Origin: Bacteroidia bacterium | GTDB taxonomy: Bacteria; Bacteroidota; Bacteroidia; J057 | Direction: 5' to 3' | NCBI GenBank assembly: GCA_030430575.1 | Contig: JAUIKF010000025.1 | Location: 1 to 64,000, forward strand | DNA: 64,000 nucleotides | In this document: positions 27,549 through 36,242 of the stretch, piece by piece | Position numbering within the stretch: position 1 is the first letter of the stretch | Layout: every line of letters begins with the position of its first letter | Position numbers and translations under genes: made by a program | The notes under the pieces: generated by a model | Told to the model about the DNA's origin: nothing | Database searches by the model: none | What the model saw: only the letters and a program-made list of their open reading frames with translations

Positions 27549-28850
27549 CTATGCATTCTTTAGTGCTTCTGCCTTTTGGTAGTACAGTTGGGCGTTTTGG
27601 GGTTGGTTGATGCCTTCGTAAATGATTCCCATATTATTAAATACTTCTGTAAGGTGATGATCATATAAAGGCCTATTTTTCTTAAAAATATCAATCGCTT
27701 CTAAAAAATAGTTTAAAGCATTTTTCACATCGCCTAAATTGGCATTTGCAATCGCAATATTGTTAAGAGAAACCCCAATTCTAGGATCATCTTGAGGAAG
27801 GTATGCTTGTCGCAATTCAAGTGTTTTCTGATAATTAATTAACGCTTGATCGTATGCTTCCTTTAGCCAATATGCATTCCCTGTTTTTTCATAAAATTGT
27901 GTCAATATTTTAGAGCTACTGATTCCTTTTTCCTCCGCATATGCTAATCCCCATTTCGCATATTTTAAAGCAGATTCCCCATCTCTTTTATCAATAAATG
28001 CATTTGCAAGCCTATGATATAGGTCCAACAGTTGGATGTTATCCCTTGATTTATTCTGCTGAAACAATTCAATCGCTTGTGCTAAATGAGCAATTCCTGC
28101 ATCTATTTCCCCTGTTTCAAGTGCCCATATACCTTTTAAGTGAAGTTGATTTTCGTCAACTGGATAATACGCACCAAATTCTGCAAATAAGCCTTTCGCC
28201 TTATCATATTCCTTGCTAGATGTATATCCTGTAATTAAAGGAAGGGCTATATTTCTAGCTATTTGTTCCTCTGGAAAACCTGCATTTTTAGCTTCTAACA
28301 ACTGTTTTTCTAATAAGGCAATTTTTAAATTAATTGCCTCTGCATCTTGGAAACCTTGTATCGAGTCAAAGAAAAAGGAATAAGTTTCCCCTTCTGCCTC
28401 CCCATCCATGTACACTGTCGTCAATGCCCGCTGGGAAAACAAATCTGCCGCTTGATTGGCTACCAACGAAAGGTGCTGTTGGTTTACCCAAAAGATAATG
28501 GGAATCCCCAATTCTTGGAGGAATTCTCGCGCAAAATTGAGTTGCAGCAAGATGTCATTGCCAGCAGTGAGGAGGATACGGTCTATGTTGTTGACGATCA
28601 AGCCGTGGACGGGCTGATGAACTGCGATGAATTGCCTGAATTGTTCGGGAAGGCTGAAGTCTGAGGTTTCTTCTATGTTAAAAATATAGACATTCTTTTG
28701 ATAGGCTGCTGCACGTTCAACTAAGTCCCTATTAGCCAATAAGGTGGTAGCCCAGTTTTTTGAAGAAGCAAAAAGGTAGCCTCCACTAGTAGACCTTTTA
28801 AGGAATGATTCTAAGCGGTTGATCCCTTCAAAAATAGTAGATTCACTCAT
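27549..28850 (-). CDS. inactive-NTPase-like plus TPR protein
   Basis: 433 residues. The first 165 look like a P-loop ATPase fold without a Walker A: GYLFASSKNWATTLLANRDL, then HGLIVNNIDRILL (Walker-B-like position) and GIPIIFWVNQQHL, followed by ADLFSQRALTTVYMDG. I recall a comparable '...FWSWRxGVFxF' ending in cyanobacterial TPR proteins. The remainder is a run of TPRs (Ala199 to the end), including LNNIAIANANLGDVKNALNY. The gene overlaps the AAA ATPase gene by 4 bp (ATGA), so they form one unit. The pair has the build of a signalling or defence module, but no effector domain is visible. Confidence 0.75.
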   Translation of the reverse strand: MSESTIFEGINRLESFLKRSTSGGYLFASSKNWATTLLANRDLVERAAAYQKNVYIFNIEETSDFSLPEQFRQFIAVHQPVHGLIVNNIDRILLTAGNDILLQLNFAREFLQELGIPIIFWVNQQHLSLVANQAADLFSQRALTTVYMDGEAEGETYSFFFDSIQGFQDAEAINLKIALLEKQLLEAKNAGFPEEQIARNIALPLITGYTSSKEYDKAKGLFAEFGAYYPVDENQLHLKGIWALETGEIDAGIAHLAQAIELFQQNKSRDNIQLLDLYHRLANAFIDKRDGESALKYAKWGLAYAEEKGISSSKILTQFYEKTGNAYWLKEAYDQALINYQKTLELRQAYLPQDDPRIGVSLNNIAIANANLGDVKNALNYFLEAIDIFKKNRPLYDHHLTEVFNNMGIIYEGINQPQNAQLYYQKAEALKNA

Positions 28851-30187
28851 TCTTCGAGCTTTTTCCTTTCAATCAAAATATCCCTCACAATAGGATGTAC
28901 ATCACACCATCCTTCTCCATTGTATCCCAGGATCGTGAGATTTTGGCGAAGGTCCATCACGATTTCCGTATTTTCGGGCTTTTTGTCCTCACTTTTCACC
29001 AATTTTACCAATGCATCATAATAATCCTTTACGGGAATTTTCACTACCCCATTATCTATCCGATCTGCAATGGTATTGTCGTATTCTTTCTTTAGGCGGA
29101 GATAGGCACGTCGATAATCTTCTTCTGTGATTTTTTCTCTTTCAAAAATTCGTGCATTTACAGCAGCTTCTTTAATTAAAAGAAATAAATCTCGAAGGCA
29201 ACCCCCGCTATTGCCAATCATTTTTTCCAGTAATTCAGGCTTTTCCCATAACCTTTTTTCCATCCGCCTAAATACAATTTGACGCATGATTTCTCTTCCT
29301 CTTTCATCCTTTCCTCCTTCTTTCTTATTAATAGGAATCATAGGCAGTTCATAACTACCGCCAGAAAAATATCTCGCAATAGTTGTATATAACATATTAT
29401 AAACCAGCGCAATAGGAAAAGTGAAAATAATATGGATGTTGAGTTGGGTAAGTTGGTGGGAATAGTTATAAAACAAATCTTTGGATCGTTCCAAAGGAAT
29501 TTTATCCAGATCTTCGATAATAATCAATAGACCGATCTTTTCAGTCTGGATCAATTGACTTTGTATCTCCTGTATCAGGCTGTTACAGTGGAATGTCAAT
29601 TCAGAGAGTTTGGGTTCTATATTTCGAGTGAGGACTACCTTTAATGATTTACTCGCCTTGGCAGAAGCTTTGAGTCTTGAAAAAAAATCAAAGAGAGCTG
29701 GAATGCCAACACTTGCCTTAGCACCTACTTCCAAATCTGTCGCTACATATTTATCTCGAATTTCAGTGATTTCTTCTGAAGCCAGCCATTTCTGGATACT
29801 TTCAAGGTATTCTTTACTAATAGTTAGGCCTTTTTCCTTAACAAAGCCAAAAAGGCGTTCCATCGTGACAATAAATAGTTCTATATAATGCAGGCTGACA
29901 GGGTCTAGCTCATCTTGGACAGAAAAATTTAAAATATAGAAATCATCTTGAAGATTCGCTTGCAGGCGGTTGAGTTCTGTACTTTTTCCACACCCTTTAT
30001 ATCCAGCAAACAAAATATGTTGATGAGAATGAATGTTTTCCCTCAGTAGCATTTCTACACACTCAGTTGGCCTTTCATCTCCTCTGGCTTCTGATGTATT
30101 CACAAAATACCCAGGGATTTCATCCACCTGCAAAGGCTTTAGGCTAAATGCCTCATATATATCTCGAAGGGTCGTTGCTTTCTTCAT
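28847..30187 (-). CDS. AAA/STAND-like P-loop ATPase
   Basis: 446 residues. Walker A is GYKGCGKST (residues 62-70) and Walker B is LLIIIEDLDKIP (about 220-231). A helical insertion with FSRLKASAKASKS lies between them. The later NSGGCLRDLFLLIKEAA resembles the sensor-2 arginine helix of Orc/Cdc6- and STAND-related ATPases, and a winged-helix-like C-terminus ends with LTILGYNGEGWCDVHPIV. Its translation appears coupled to the TPR partner. The protein has no signal or membrane segment. It may be a nucleotide-driven switch acting on the TPR protein; an antiphage role is only a guess. Confidence 0.8.
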   Translation of the reverse strand: MKKATTLRDIYEAFSLKPLQVDEIPGYFVNTSEARGDERPTECVEMLLRENIHSHQHILFAGYKGCGKSTELNRLQANLQDDFYILNFSVQDELDPVSLHYIELFIVTMERLFGFVKEKGLTISKEYLESIQKWLASEEITEIRDKYVATDLEVGAKASVGIPALFDFFSRLKASAKASKSLKVVLTRNIEPKLSELTFHCNSLIQEIQSQLIQTEKIGLLIIIEDLDKIPLERSKDLFYNYSHQLTQLNIHIIFTFPIALVYNMLYTTIARYFSGGSYELPMIPINKKEGGKDERGREIMRQIVFRRMEKRLWEKPELLEKMIGNSGGCLRDLFLLIKEAAVNARIFEREKITEEDYRRAYLRLKKEYDNTIADRIDNGVVKIPVKDYYDALVKLVKSEDKKPENTEIVMDLRQNLTILGYNGEGWCDVHPIVRDILIERKKLEE

Positions 30188-30258
30188 AAATCAAGTATTC
30201 TCCCAAATTTAGCCATTTATCCCTCAACCATTTAACATTTTCTCTTATTTTTGCCCGC

Positions 30259-31617
30259 ATGTCTCAAAAACCAGCTTTGCCCAAGGGCACACGTGATTTT
30301 GGGCCGGAGGTGATGCTTCGGCGCGAATATATCCTCGAAACGATCCGTACCGTCTTTCGGAAATATGGCTATCAGCCCATAGAGACCCCAGCCATCGAAC
30401 GGCTGGACGTCCTGACGGGAAAGTACGGGGAAGAAGGCGACCGCCTTATCTTCAAAATCCTGAATTCGGGTGACTTTCTCCGCAAGGCGCGTGACCTCGA
30501 AGACTACCGTAAACTCACACCCCAAATATCCGAAAAAGCCCTGCGTTATGATCTCACGGTGCCTTTTGCCCGATTTGTGGTCATGAATCAAAACGACTTG
30601 ACGTTTCCCTTCAAGCGTTATCAGATCCAACCCGTATGGCGAGGCGATCGCCCAGGCAAAGGTCGCTATCGCGAGTTTTATCAGTGTGATGCCGATGTCG
30701 TAGGCTCGGATTCTTTGCTCTCAGAAGCGGAGTTTCTGGCAATCTATGATGAAGTGCTAGCAGGCCTTGGGCTTAAAGACTTTAGCATTCGCATATCTAA
30801 TCGCAAGGTCCTGAGTGGCTACGCCGAAGTAGTAGGTCAGCAGGACAAATTTCAAGACCTGTGTACGGCAATCGATAAATTGGATAAAGTTGGTACTGAA
30901 GGCGTAAAGAAAGAGCTGATGGATCGCGGATTTGAGGAAAGTGTGGCAGATCGCGTCTTGGAGATGATCAGTTTTGAGGGGAATAATGAAGAAACCCTGG
31001 CCTATTTGGGAGAGGTGTTTGCCGATTCGGAAATAGGGCAAAAAGGCCTTGCAGAACTTGCAGAAGTCTTTTCCCTCCACAAACACCTCGGCAGTTTTGG
31101 CGGAAAAATAGAATTTGATCCTACCCTGGCCCGTGGCCTGAATTATTATACAGGTGCGATCTTCGAAGTGGTGACACACGAAGTCAAGATGGGTTCCATC
31201 TGTGGCGGAGGTCGTTATGACGACTTGACAGGCGTTTTTGGACGTCCTGGACTCTCTGGCGTAGGCATCAGCTTCGGCGTAGACAGGATCTACGATGTTA
31301 TGGAGGAGTTGGGATTATTTGGCGAAATGGCCTATGCAGGCACACAGGTCCTTCTGATCAATTTCGGCGAAGAAACCCTCTCCCCTGCCCTCAACGCACT
31401 CTATCAGCTGCGTACTGCTGGCATCTCCGCCGAGCTTTATCCCGACGCCGCCAAGCTCAAGAAGCAATTTGGCTACGCCGATAAGAAGCACATCCCTTAT
31501 ACCTTGATGATCGGGAAAGAGGAAGTCGAGACAGGGATTTTTAAGCTAAAAAATATGCAGAGCGGTGAGCAGCAGGGACTTTCGCTGGATGAAGCGTTGG
31601 AGACTATACAGGCCTGA
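30259..31617 (+). CDS. hisS: histidyl-tRNA synthetase
   Basis: A class II synthetase that charges tRNA-His. 452 residues is usual. The opening PKGTRDFGPEVMLRRE and ERLDVLTGKYGEEGD are motif 1; GRYREFYQCDADVVG is motif 2. The histidine-specific loops are LARGLNYYTGAIFEV and CGGGRYDDL, and motif 3 is VGISFGVDRIYDVM. The C-terminal anticodon-binding domain starts near residue 355 (QVLLINFGEE). It is a single gene that diverges from the ATPase pair; a TATTTTTG box lies only 6 nt upstream of the ATG. A palindrome follows it. Confidence 0.98.
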   Translation: MSQKPALPKGTRDFGPEVMLRREYILETIRTVFRKYGYQPIETPAIERLDVLTGKYGEEGDRLIFKILNSGDFLRKARDLEDYRKLTPQISEKALRYDLTVPFARFVVMNQNDLTFPFKRYQIQPVWRGDRPGKGRYREFYQCDADVVGSDSLLSEAEFLAIYDEVLAGLGLKDFSIRISNRKVLSGYAEVVGQQDKFQDLCTAIDKLDKVGTEGVKKELMDRGFEESVADRVLEMISFEGNNEETLAYLGEVFADSEIGQKGLAELAEVFSLHKHLGSFGGKIEFDPTLARGLNYYTGAIFEVVTHEVKMGSICGGGRYDDLTGVFGRPGLSGVGISFGVDRIYDVMEELGLFGEMAYAGTQVLLINFGEETLSPALNALYQLRTAGISAELYPDAAKLKKQFGYADKKHIPYTLMIGKEEVETGIFKLKNMQSGEQQGLSLDEALETIQA

Positions 31618-31634
31618 AGGCCGTGATTGCCAGT

Positions 31635-31678
31635 CCATTACCGTAGGGTCACGATATATCGTGACCCTACGGTAATGG
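31635..31678. repeat. 44-bp perfect palindrome after hisS
   Basis: Two 22-bp arms centred between 31656 and 31657 with no spacer, containing CCGTAGGGTCACGATA and its complement. It lies 17 bp after the hisS stop and may end transcription, although no clear T-tract follows. It resembles the 52-bp palindrome at 16272 in form but not in sequence. Confidence 0.95.
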
Positions 31679-31786
31679 GCTAGAAGCGAGCGATCTCGCA
31701 ATGAGAACATCCTCCATCGTACTGGCCGCCACATTTGAAGAAGTGTGAGGTTGAGTGTGAGAGTGAAGATGCCTTTTAGTCTTAAA

Positions 31787-31870
31787 GCGAGTCTTCGAGC
31801 GATCCCGCAGTGAGGAGCTTCGCGACGAACGATCTCGCAGTGAGGGCTGAGTCTTCGAAGCCCGAACGGT
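31787..31870. repeat. GC-rich dispersed repeats, reverse family
   Basis: Units such as GCGAGTCTTCGAGCGATC and CGATCTCGCAGTGAGG recur here in imperfect form. Their complement matches the units at 19930-20075 (for example TCGAAGACTCGC). They end at the 3' end of the J-domain-like gene. Confidence 0.55.
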
Positions 31871-31872
31871 CT

Positions 31873-32859
31873 CTACCCCGCTAATTCCCTATACTTTGTT
31901 TCGTCTGTTTTTTCGCCAAGGGTCTCGACGACTCTGAGGTGGGTTTCTCGGACGCCTTTGAGGTCGTCTGCCTCATAGGCGCTAGTGAGTTCGAGGAAGA
32001 GGCGATGCGCCACTTTGCGATCGGCTTCTTGGAGGTAGCGGTCAGGATGGCAGAGCTGCGCAGCTGTCTTATAGTGGTTGCGCAGGCTGAGCTGGCGGGC
32101 TTCTTCTGCCAAGCGCTGGCGTAGCTCATCGATCTGCTGCTGCTGGGTCAGCAGCTCTTGGATGGCTTCAGCCAGAACTTCCAAAACGCCTTTTTGGACA
32201 GTAGAGAGGTTCCCTTTTTCCCACAGGCACTCCAATACAGGCAATACCTCAGCCCGATGGTGATGGGCCAGGCTATTGAAACTGGCAAAGGGCACAAAGC
32301 GAATTCCGTATTCGATCTCTGCCTCCATCCAAACGGGCAATCGTTTAAAGTCAATGCGCTGAGCCGCTGAACAGAGCCCTTCTCCATTGACCAGATCAAA
32401 TACCTGTTGCGGGTCTAAGCCCAAATCAGCGGAAAGCTGCCACGTATCCAAGCTATAGGTGTAAAACCTGCCCGTCACTGACTTATGAAGGTCCAGCGGC
32501 GTCACGGGTGTCTCCCCTTTATCCTCAAACTTCAATACGCGATCCCTCAACCTTTTCCCCTGATAATACCCAAAGAGTGATAGAAGTTGCTGGTCCTCAG
32601 GTCGTTGATGCAGGGCAAATGCGAGGAAAGACTCTTTGCTGAGCCAAAGGTGGGGCACCTTGTGACCGTTGAGTTGCTGGCGGAATTTGGGATTAGGGTG
32701 AAGCAAAATAGCGCGTTCGCAGCGCTCAGGGGAAGGAAATCGAAGGAACGTATAAAATTCATCCACAGAAAACACAAATGCTTCAGGCGCTTGTAAGTGA
32801 CTAAAGATTTGTTGGTAAATGCCCCCTGGTGGGCGTTTTTTCTGTGGGTGAAGACTCAT
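31873..32859 (-). CDS. protein with C-terminal J-domain-like region
   Basis: 328 residues. An unrecognised N-terminal 200 with basic, aromatic-rich segments leads to a helical stretch (LTQQQQIDELRQRLAEEARQ). The final part then has an HPD tripeptide (CHPDRYL, residues 271-273) and a following helix (VAHRLFLELTSAYEADDLKG), as in the core of DnaJ-type J-domains. If genuine it would contact DnaK. The rest of the classical helices II-III is only partly convincing. It is monocistronic. On the plus strand the region just outside its ATG carries an AT-rich inverted repeat. Confidence 0.6.
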   Translation of the reverse strand: MSLHPQKKRPPGGIYQQIFSHLQAPEAFVFSVDEFYTFLRFPSPERCERAILLHPNPKFRQQLNGHKVPHLWLSKESFLAFALHQRPEDQQLLSLFGYYQGKRLRDRVLKFEDKGETPVTPLDLHKSVTGRFYTYSLDTWQLSADLGLDPQQVFDLVNGEGLCSAAQRIDFKRLPVWMEAEIEYGIRFVPFASFNSLAHHHRAEVLPVLECLWEKGNLSTVQKGVLEVLAEAIQELLTQQQQIDELRQRLAEEARQLSLRNHYKTAAQLCHPDRYLQEADRKVAHRLFLELTSAYEADDLKGVRETHLRVVETLGEKTDETKYRELAG

Positions 32860-32860
32860 A

Positions 32861-32980
32861 GAAGAATTACTGATTGATTAATTGATAGATTATTGATTGA
32901 GAGGTGTCTATAATTTACTGATTTTCAATCATTTAATCACAAATGGTCAATTAATAATCAGTCAATTAATAATTCTTTTA
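32861..32980. promoter_or_regulatory. AT-rich inverted repeat upstream of the J-domain-like gene
   Basis: GAATTACTGATTGATTAATTG (32864-32884) is roughly inverted by two copies of TCAATTAATAAT (32947-32958 and 32962-32973). It is the same motif family as at 6365, 13184 and 27284. It lies between two minus-strand genes (the T6SS operon ends at 33103), so promoter, operator or element are all possible. Nothing else is seen in the gap to 33102. Confidence 0.4.
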
Positions 32981-33102
32981 GCTTGGAAAAACATTCCCAT
33001 TTATCAAAATAATGTCTTTTTTTCGAGAAAGACCAGAAGACAGGAAAGATTTTTGGGTGGAATTTTTATTTGCCTAACTGAATTGGAACAAAGTATAATT
33101 TT

Positions 33103-34230
33103 TTAAGAGTTATTTCTCTTTCTTTTTGACTCTATCCTAATAGTCCCTGGTTTTGTGGTTATCTCAGTAAATGATGGGTTAAGTGTTTTAATTTTTTGAA
33201 ACAAATCCTCCAGTCGGTCTAAAAAATCTGTTAACTCATCTAGGGTTTCTCTCACATCATCATGACTAAATGCCAAGGTCAAGCGTTTTATCCTAAGGAT
33301 ACTTTGATAAATTTCGTCGGGAGTGATCCCTTTCCAGGACTTAAAATAATCCAATAATTTTTGGCGATGTTCAGGCCTTATTAACTCCAGTGTGGTCTCG
33401 AAACTTACAAAAAAATCCACCAAATAAGTCATAAGCACTACCGGAGGCTGAGTAGGGGACTCGACACTAAATTTCCACAGATTTCCATTCAAATAGGATG
33501 CCGTTTGCTCAGCTAACCTTGACAAAGGAATAGATACACTTTGGTCTTTTATCTGAATCTTTTTGGAGTAAATCCTTTCCATTATTTGGACTGATGCTTC
33601 TTGTATCTGATTAAGGTCGGCAAGCATTTTTTCAAATAGTGTCAAGAGATTGTCATTCGCCGAGATACTCACGCAAGGAGGAATATAATTGGGGTCTAAT
33701 TGATCAAAACTGTCTCCATCTTTATTCATTTTCCCTATGATCAGCGTAAATGGGTCACTACTAGGCATCCTATTCTTAACTGCCATCACACCAAGTGTAT
33801 AGGTAGGAATGACAAAGGGAGGACGAGTTCTACTCTCAGATGGGTCTGGATTGCCTATTGCTATGCGATCATACGGGTTCACTTTTAAGTAAACATACAA
33901 GGTTTGAGCCGCCTTAATTTCGTCTGTATTTAAGTCAATAATGTCTTCCACCTTATATGCTGGGAGAATATCAATTTGCCATCCTCCTTGAGTGACGGCC
34001 TTACACCGTTTAAGTGACAATTTGCTCAGGGAAGAATCCCAACTCAGGTCAAAACTTGATTTCCCATAATCATCTACTACTAATCCATACTTATGCTGAT
34101 GAAGTGAAAGGGCCGCATTGGCAGCCAGTAACTCAAGAAATGCATTCTCTGTTTGTTGGAAATGAGTTTGATTGACTTTCATTCCATCAACCCAATTCAC
34201 GAGCAAATTTTGTGTATCTATTGATCTCAT
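33103..34230 (-). CDS. tssK: T6SS baseplate protein TssK
   Basis: 375 residues with the TssK hallmark near the N-terminus: VNWVDGMKVNQTHFQQTENAF (residues 12-32), whose HFQQ motif matches TssK proteins. In the T6SS the TssK trimer links the baseplate wedges (TssF/G/E) to the membrane complex. It is the last gene of the operon, 11 bp after the TssN-like gene. The C-terminus is a basic tail PGTIRIESKRKRNNS, a motif type that recurs in this locus (see findings). The Bacteroidota subtype lacks the TssJLM set, so its membrane partner is not known here. Confidence 0.85.
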   Translation of the reverse strand: MRSIDTQNLLVNWVDGMKVNQTHFQQTENAFLELLAANAALSLHQHKYGLVVDDYGKSSFDLSWDSSLSKLSLKRCKAVTQGGWQIDILPAYKVEDIIDLNTDEIKAAQTLYVYLKVNPYDRIAIGNPDPSESRTRPPFVIPTYTLGVMAVKNRMPSSDPFTLIIGKMNKDGDSFDQLDPNYIPPCVSISANDNLLTLFEKMLADLNQIQEASVQIMERIYSKKIQIKDQSVSIPLSRLAEQTASYLNGNLWKFSVESPTQPPVVLMTYLVDFFVSFETTLELIRPEHRQKLLDYFKSWKGITPDEIYQSILRIKRLTLAFSHDDVRETLDELTDFLDRLEDLFQKIKTLNPSFTEITTKPGTIRIESKRKRNNS

Positions 34231-34241
34231 GTTATGATTCC

Positions 34242-35207
34242 TTAAGTGCGTTTTCTTTTAATTATTATTCCAGAGTTCTTTTTAGGCATATAGGATGCAG
34301 GCAGGATATGGCGTTCTGCATAGATTACTTGGCTTTTTTCGATCCCATTGTCTACTAAACTTCTAGTGAAATTTAAGTATTGACGGTTATTGACATTCGT
34401 AGTTGGTAATGTATAAAAAAGCCACCCTATCTTTTTACCCGCTGAATCTTTTTCTAGGTTTTTAATGGGGCGAAGTTTTCTTGCAGGAGCGGAATTATAA
34501 TCCATCAACCAGACTTGAAAAACGTCTCCAAGCGGTTTTTCTATCGCAACTTGCAAATTGTCAGTGATAATATGGCGGCTGTCATGCCCTTCTGTTTGAA
34601 AAATCCTAGACAACTGGAAACTCATCCGCTGAGACGGCAAATCGCTGAAGTCTTGTCGCCCAGCTAGCGGATCAAACAACCAGTAATCATACTGAGGTTG
34701 GGGAACGGCATTCCAAAGATCATAGGCTTTCAACATCAGCCAGGGCACAGGAACCAGAAAACAATTCAAGGTAAATGCCCTATGCACTTCTTGGGTATCC
34801 GCTCCATTAAACATCAACATAAATCCTAATCCTCCTATACAAGCTACAGTTATCGTAAACAATAATTCATTTAGAAACCCCTCCCTTTGGCTCCATCTGT
34901 ACTTTTTCAACATACGCCATACATGAAGTGCCCCTGCTCCTATCATCAGAATTACACATATAAAAAACCAGATTCCACCTGATTCTTGCATATTTCCATA
35001 GCCTATCAACCCTATGATGACGCCCATCATAAATGCAAGGAAGAAATACTTAATATTATTGAATATCTTATACTTCTTATTTTCTCTCAATCGAACACTC
35101 AGCCAAATGATACAGCCAACGGCTATTAATATCAGAAGAAATATTAGAAAATAATCTCCTGAATCGAACTCATAGTTTTTTCCTATTCTCTTAAATATTC
35201 CCTTCAT
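34242..35207 (-). CDS. T6SS membrane protein, TssN-like
   Basis: 321 residues. Five hydrophobic segments in the first half (YFLIFLLILIAVGCIIWLSV, FFLAFMMGVIIGLIGYG, IWFFICVILMIGAGALHVW, FTITVACIGGLGFMLMF, LNCFLVPVPWLMLKA) precede a soluble domain of about 140 residues with DYWLFDPLAGRQDF. This layout and its place between TssG and TssK fit TssN, a component of the Bacteroidota T6SSiii; I cannot confirm by profile. The protein ends in SGIIIKRKRT, again the basic IxI..KR type of tail. It is the only predicted membrane protein in the minus-strand operon. Confidence 0.6.
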   Translation of the reverse strand: MKGIFKRIGKNYEFDSGDYFLIFLLILIAVGCIIWLSVRLRENKKYKIFNNIKYFFLAFMMGVIIGLIGYGNMQESGGIWFFICVILMIGAGALHVWRMLKKYRWSQREGFLNELLFTITVACIGGLGFMLMFNGADTQEVHRAFTLNCFLVPVPWLMLKAYDLWNAVPQPQYDYWLFDPLAGRQDFSDLPSQRMSFQLSRIFQTEGHDSRHIITDNLQVAIEKPLGDVFQVWLMDYNSAPARKLRPIKNLEKDSAGKKIGWLFYTLPTTNVNNRQYLNFTRSLVDNGIEKSQVIYAERHILPASYMPKKNSGIIIKRKRT

Positions 35208-35212
35208 TAGGT

Positions 35213-36241
35213 TTATGAATTAAGGGTAGTAGTGTATCCCAAAATAGAATACGCCAGCTCTGGGGATGACGAAGATAATACCCACAAAGCGTCCTCTTTA
35301 TTAACGATTCCCTTAGGCTTAGATAGCCCTGATTGGGGTTCATCACCTTTCACAAAAGCCACAACTTCGATGTCGGACTCTAGGGGCAAAAAATACTCCA
35401 GCAAGAATTCTAATAGTATTTTTTGTTCACCCCCTTCTAAAAAGGAATTCAAACGAATCAATGACAAAGGCCCTACCTGGATTTGAAATCGGTAAAGCTC
35501 TGGGGAAAAAGATGCGCCAAGAACGAAGTTTACGCCAAGAGAACCCTCACCCAAGGGAATGCCCAGATAATCTGGGACGGGCAGCTCTTTGGGGGATTGC
35601 CTCTCTATATGTATCGGCACCTCAAATATCCTAGATAAACAAGCGCTGGCCTTTTCTATGTCTCCTCTGAGTTTATAAATTAAGGGTAAGTATGGGATAA
35701 AGTTGATAAGTTCTTTGGGGAGTTTTTCTTTATCGAATGGAAACTGCTCAGCTAAGTGAGCCCCAATTTGGGACATCATTTCCCGCTCAAATAACTCTAT
35801 CAGTATTTTTAAATAATAAAAACTATCCTCGAATGGGCGAAAAAATTGCCGCGCCATTTGGGTCTCCCTTTGCCTTCTCTTGGAGGTAGTAAGCATATCA
35901 GAGAGCCTTTTTTCTTTTTTCTTCTCTCGGGGTTGATGAAAAACAGCCTCTGGGAGCATATCGTAGAAACCTTCCCGCGTCAAATCAAGCCTCAATTTAA
36001 AGGAACCATTTTGAGGGTCTAAAAATACACCAAATACATCTTTGGCATATCGACGACTAAATAGCCCAATGGGATGAAGCTCTATATCTTCTAAGGTAAG
36101 GGAAGTCTCTTCATTTGCGAAAAGGTAGGTAAAGTTTTGAATCAGTTCAACTGCTATCACCTCTCCTTTTACATCAAAAGGAAGGTCATTGATTACTTTT
36201 CGAACGCTCTTTTCTAGCTCTTTTACCTCTTCTTCATTCAT
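35213..36241 (-). CDS. tssG: T6SS baseplate protein TssG
   Basis: 342 residues. The N-terminal EEVKELEKSVRKVINDLPF, the VIAVELIQNFTYLF block and GVNFVLGASFSPELYRFQIQVG fit the TssG family in gene order and general pattern. TssG pairs with TssF in each baseplate wedge. It sits 1 bp after tssF and 5 bp before the TssN-like gene, so strong coupling is likely. The sequence diverges from proteobacterial TssG, as expected for the Bacteroidota subtype. Confidence 0.75.
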   Translation of the reverse strand: MNEEEVKELEKSVRKVINDLPFDVKGEVIAVELIQNFTYLFANEETSLTLEDIELHPIGLFSRRYAKDVFGVFLDPQNGSFKLRLDLTREGFYDMLPEAVFHQPREKKKEKRLSDMLTTSKRRQRETQMARQFFRPFEDSFYYLKILIELFEREMMSQIGAHLAEQFPFDKEKLPKELINFIPYLPLIYKLRGDIEKASACLSRIFEVPIHIERQSPKELPVPDYLGIPLGEGSLGVNFVLGASFSPELYRFQIQVGPLSLIRLNSFLEGGEQKILLEFLLEYFLPLESDIEVVAFVKGDEPQSGLSKPKGIVNKEDALWVLSSSSPELAYSILGYTTTLNS

Positions 36242-36242
36242 A

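Noticed and set aside
30246-30253. TATTTTTG box 6 nt before the hisS ATG as a leaderless promoter
   Set aside because: Matches the -7 consensus but has no -33 partner; position would leave almost no leader, so it is not listed as a feature.
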